A stretch of 64,000 nucleotides of DNA from Eopsaltria australis (Eukaryota > Chordata > Aves > Passeriformes > Petroicidae), in the NCBI GenBank assembly GCA_034509425.1, contig JAVTVJ010000070.1:1984001-2048000 (forward strand), given 5' to 3'. Of this stretch, positions 59,917 through 64,000 are shown piece after piece. Under the pieces are notes generated by a model. The model searched no databases and had not been told where the DNA came from. It saw only the letters and a list, made by a program, of their open reading frames with translations. The translations under genes were made by a program, and so were the position numbers. Within the stretch, counting starts at the first letter, position 1. Every line of letters begins with the position of its first letter.

Positions 59917-62900
59917 GAGCATATTTAGTGAGCAGTTGTTGAAAGGTGGTGGTTGAATGTGAAGGTCTTGATGGGACAGACAAACGATTTTGAGTAGTGA
60001 CTTATGTAATGCAATTACACTCTCGAAGAGAAAATTTGAGAGAAAATTTCTGCTTTAGAGTCTGGTAAAAATGAAACATTTCATCAATGGTGAACATACT
60101 TTGGCATAGCTCTGACTAGAACGAAAGGTTATAATTCAAAGCCTTTGTAATATTGTTTTACATGTCCAGATTTATATGATTTCTCTGTTTGTTCAATAAC
60201 TGTAGGCAAGAAGAAAATCAAAACTACCCTTTGAAAAATTTGTGGGAAAAAATTTCAACTTAAACTAAAAGAGGAAACATGAAAGAGAGTTAATGAGCAG
60301 TTATGTTCACCAGCAGAGTGTCTTTTTCTAATATAGAAGATAAAAAGCATTGAGGTCTGAAAGTGAGAAAAGTTGTAGGATTCTGGAACCCCAAAGAAAA
60401 ATGGACGAAAATTCTCAGGGAAAAAAAATACCTAGGGTGACCTACAATTAGAAATTAGCGTACATGAAAATCATAAACTTTATATAATTCTGACTTTTGC
60501 AAGGCAGATTGCTTTTTCTCAGTAAAATATTAAATAAGTCTTTCAAACACCTCCCAAGACCAGGGAAAAAAATCTGAATTTTGAACCTCCAAAATATCTG
60601 GGAGATTTTGAATTGTGATTTCAGTTCTAAACACTGTCAGCTGTTTTCCAAATATGAACTGGATTCATGGGTCTGACTTATACTTTCCTTGAAGTTTTTA
60701 GGCTGAGTCTACTGCAGCTTCATGCATGAGCATAGTGTCTGTGTGGCTGGGTATGCGTGTTTAAAATAAGTAACTGAAACCTACAGGGAAGGGAGTGCAT
60801 TTTGCAGTAAGGTTTTCAACCTGTAATGATTGTTTAGTGCTGTTACCAGCTACTTCAGTCTTGAATATTTCTTTTTGTGAAAATTAAAATTGGAGTTTAG
60901 ATTTTATTTTTTCTTGAACATATTTGTTTCTGTTTACCATGATGTTCCCTTCTTTGTAAGAAAAGCTTAACCTAAGAGAAATGGGTTCAAATATTCTACT
61001 TCTGTAGTTTTACTGCAGATAGAAGAGCGAAGTTTGCAGAAGATCCAGGCACTCATTAGGTAAAATGGAAAAGATGATGTCAGGATTAAAGCAGAAAAAT
61101 AATCAGAACTGCTGGCTTCTCTTTCCTCTACCTTTATCAGTTTAGGTGTTTTTCTAAGTCTCAGAGCCCTTTTTAAAAAGTTATATCGGGGTCCTTTTTA
61201 TTATTTATTTTTTCTTTTGAGGAGTCTGTAATCACTTTTCAAATATTGCACTCCCAAATCCCTTTCTGAGACAAGCACACCTGCTTCTCTGTAGTTCTTG
61301 AGAGCTGAGCCCTCTTCCTCCCTTCACATGTATTATTTGTGTGAGTAGGCAGAAAGCTGAAAAGAATAAATTGGCAGATCCACCATTGCACACCGCTCAG
61401 TAGAAAGGTTAGGGAGAACAACACCACAAAAAATGCACCATAACTTTCCAGATTTCATTGGACACTTTGAAATATGCTTCTTGGGCAAGACGGCTTCTGC
61501 CAAAAACCCTCAAAATTTATCATGGCAAAAAATACTTGTAAGACTTTTACCTGCAATAAATGAACCCAAACGAACAATATTTCAAATCTCATGAGATTCT
61601 CCTTTACTACTTTTAAGTAAGTCTAGAAAAGAAAATGCAAAGGTGGACTGTCTATCAATTAAGATATTTTATGGAGGTTATTAACTTCTTATGTCTTCCC
61701 TAAGCAGAATTTTCTGTCTGTCTAGACACTATGTAGAAAGAAAAAGGGAGTAGCTATTTTGGGAGTTTTGCCTACACCTGTTAACTTGGTGACAGGAGCA
61801 GTGGGAACAGTAAACTTCTGCAAATGTAAACCAGTAATAAGCTGCTACAGAGAAAAATTAGAGCATTAGTATAATCTTTTCTGTGGAATGTTCCTGGAGA
61901 AGAAGAGCACCATAAAATCTACTGGAGTAGGCATTCCCATGTCTAAAGAGTTCACGTATTCAATCGCAGCAGTACCACAGAACTTTCTAGACTTAGTCTA
62001 ACCCTAGGGCAGTGGAACTCATCCTACAACCCAGTGTGATGTGCAGCGAGGCAGAAAGGCCTCTCTGAGCTGAGCTACCTGAAGGTGCAACACGTTGATA
62101 TGTGCAGCTGTGAAGTCCTTAAGTCAAGGCACAGAGTGGCTATTACCTGAAAGAAGCATCCTGATATGCAAAAGTCCTTGAAAATACAAAATTCAAATGA
62201 AATTGTAATTGCATAAGAAGTGTAAACCTCTGAACAATATTTCTAAGAGGAATCATGCACACACAGGTACGCTATGGGAACCATAGCTCTTCACAAGTGT
62301 TTATGGTTTCTTTCACTGTGTTTTTATACTTAACTGTTACTGATAAGAGAACAATACAGCGCTGAAATTTTATGAAGGAGAAAGAAAGCTTTATTTACCA
62401 CAGATGAACATTTAAAACCAGAAAGTTAGAAGATATATGAGGAAACTTCTCCTATGAGCCTGTCCATTAAAGAATTTCTCATGTTTAATGATTGCCTTCT
62501 ATATTCATAGTCTACTTCAGAGATTTGCATGCCATTTTATTCAAGACTACTTCTGCTAGACTGTTGTTTGCTGATAATCCTTTACTACTATTCATGTCCT
62601 GAGTGTTGTAGTAATATCCTATCAATCTCTATCACCATGAAGGCTGCATTTTTCTTATGTGCTTTACAAACACACATAAAATGCAAATACACACAAATAT
62701 ATCATGACTTTATCTCGCTGCTTAAAGCAAAACAAACACTTAAAAATGTTTTATTTTTAATTATAGTTTTTGTCACTGTGAGCTTCCTATGTTTTTCCTT
62801 AGAGTCTATTCAAATATTTTCAAGTAATAAATTAGAGAGAACAAAACCCTAAAATATAATGCTTATGGTCTAGTAGGTAAAGAAAATTTTGCAGTATATT

Positions 62901-63353
62901 TTAGCTAAGGTTTTTTCTCTAGTCTCTATTGCCTCCTGAAGCCACAGTAAACTGGGGAATGGAAATTCATGTTTTACGCCATACTACCTACTCTAGAAAA
63001 GCAATTTGCTGGATTACTGAATGCAGACAACTAAGATGGAGAAAAGATGAGATTATGATGTTTTACTGTGGTGTCTAAAGCTATTTGTGATGGATTAAAC
63101 TACAAAGTGGAGTTGCAATTCAAATTCCCTTTTTGCATCATGCAGTTTTTATTTACTACTTTAATGAGTGTATAGAGCTTAAATTTAAAGAGTTGTCATT
63201 AATTTTAAAAGTCCTGGTCTTGAAACTCTTTGCAAACCACTTGTGTAAAGAATGCAGTATTGTGCACTACTTTTTTTTCTACAGATTTTGAACTTTTGCT
63301 GCTGCAATGTCTTTTCTCGTCTGCACAGTCTGTTATTCATTTGACTTTATCTG

Positions 63354-63578
63354 TTACCAGTTTGCTGTTACTTTTCCTGTAAGTTGTAGCTGGATGTAGT
63401 AGAAAAATTTGTTGACCAGGGCAAGAAGCTCACCAGATTTAGCTGGGCATGCCAGGTCAATGTGGAGTGCCTGTAGCAGAGTGGTCAAGAGAAGGTTCCC
63501 CACCAGGCACAAGAAGAAGGTCTCAGTGATTATGTGGATGATTATGATTAGCTTTATTGTTAATCTAAATACTGCCAA
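63354..63578 (-). other. Unidentified hydrophobic open frame
   Basis: A minus-strand frame of 74 residues. Residues about 5-42 are strongly hydrophobic (IIIIHIITETFFLCLVGNLL onward), enough for one or two membrane spans, followed by a short polar part and a stop. Within it a donor-like AAATCTG|gtgagc occurs (exon side ending at 63434). No family is recognised, and hydrophobic frames are easily produced in AT-rich DNA. Confidence 0.12.
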
Positions 63579-63929
63579 TGCATTATCTAAACAACTTCTT
63601 CATCTGCTACAAAGGATCTTAGTGTAATTCAGTCATGGTCCCTTCTCTTGAGTCGTGAGTTTTAGTGAGACCCACTTGCTTCCTAAACTTCTCAGAGTAG
63701 TCTAGGTGTGGCTCAGTCCACTGAGTTTCAGATTTGGCCAACAGTCTGTGTCTAAAGGGTTATAATATAAGCAGGTTCAGCTGGAAATGTACAGGTTTAC
63801 AGCCTTTGACTTTGCAGAATTCACAATTACAAAGCAACAAAGCACCTAGGTAGTCACTTTATGATTTTATGTCTGGATTTGACTGGACCTTAGTGCTTTA
63901 TACTCATCCATCCAAAAGTGAGTGTTTTC

Positions 63930-64000
63930 CACCTTTAAGCTGGACATAGGGAGGAGATCTACTTGGAAGCTGCCTGAAGCCTTGGTAGACTAGATGACCC
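63930..64000 (+). mobile_element. Probable CR1 LINE 3' end, cut by window edge
   Basis: 'ttaagctggacatagggagg' (63935-63954) resembles the CR1 segment before the stop region, and 'ttggtagactagatgaccc' (63982-64000) resembles the last 30 bp before the CR1 tail. The bases between are fewer than in full copies, so an internal deletion is implied. The window ends before any ATTCTATG-type tail could be seen. Confidence 0.5.

Larger units (their letters stand above)
56661..63929. other. AT-rich non-coding stretch
   Basis: No confirmed gene. It includes a 15-nt A run (59902-59916), an exon-like open segment on plus (57880-58114) and a hydrophobic open frame on minus (63354-63578), both treated in the findings. 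The frame 62529-62852 (plus) is Leu/Tyr/Cys-rich without motif and judged chance. Confidence 0.5.

Overview
This window looks like avian nuclear DNA from a gene desert or a very long intron. It is AT-rich throughout. I found no complete protein-coding gene, rRNA, tRNA, CRISPR array, operon or bacterial-type signal. The strongest evidence for a bird is a set of degraded CR1 non-LTR retrotransposon copies with the typical avian 3' end, one of them still ending in the 8-bp ATTCTATG-type tail. There is also one fragment of an endogenous-retrovirus LTR of a type I associate with birds. I cannot name the species.

Layout: unannotated AT-rich sequence (1-8036); a CR1 copy on minus (8037-8800); a 204-nt splice-flanked open segment on minus (9942-10145); a short internal CR1 reverse-transcriptase fragment on plus (about 16850-16985); a CR1 copy on minus (21688-22385); a probable very old CR1 relic on plus (about 29930-30450); an LTR fragment on minus (37004-37175); CR1 copies on plus (38640-38955 and 46720-47400), the second holding broken reverse-transcriptase sequence and an intact 3' tail; CR1 copies on minus (53131-53430 and 56153-56660); and a probable CR1 3' end running off the right edge (63930-64000). 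Everything between is AT-rich DNA with short simple repeats, a few hairpins and one G-quadruplex motif.

Most long open frames here are either antisense reading of CR1 copies or chance frames in AT-rich DNA. A few deserve a check because they also carry splice, translation-start or polyadenylation signals: 9942-10145 (minus), 42796-42861 (plus, signal-peptide-like), 52376-52811 (minus, with a polyadenylation signal), and an ungapped acceptor/donor pair at 54916/54917 (plus) that resembles a recursive splice site. None is proven, and they do not assemble into one gene. Several AT-rich blocks dense in homeodomain-, octamer- and TCF-like words (near 2.2, 32.4-32.9, 41.8-42.0 and 54.0-54.2 kb) are candidates for conserved non-coding enhancers. 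That is inference only, because conservation cannot be seen in a single sequence.
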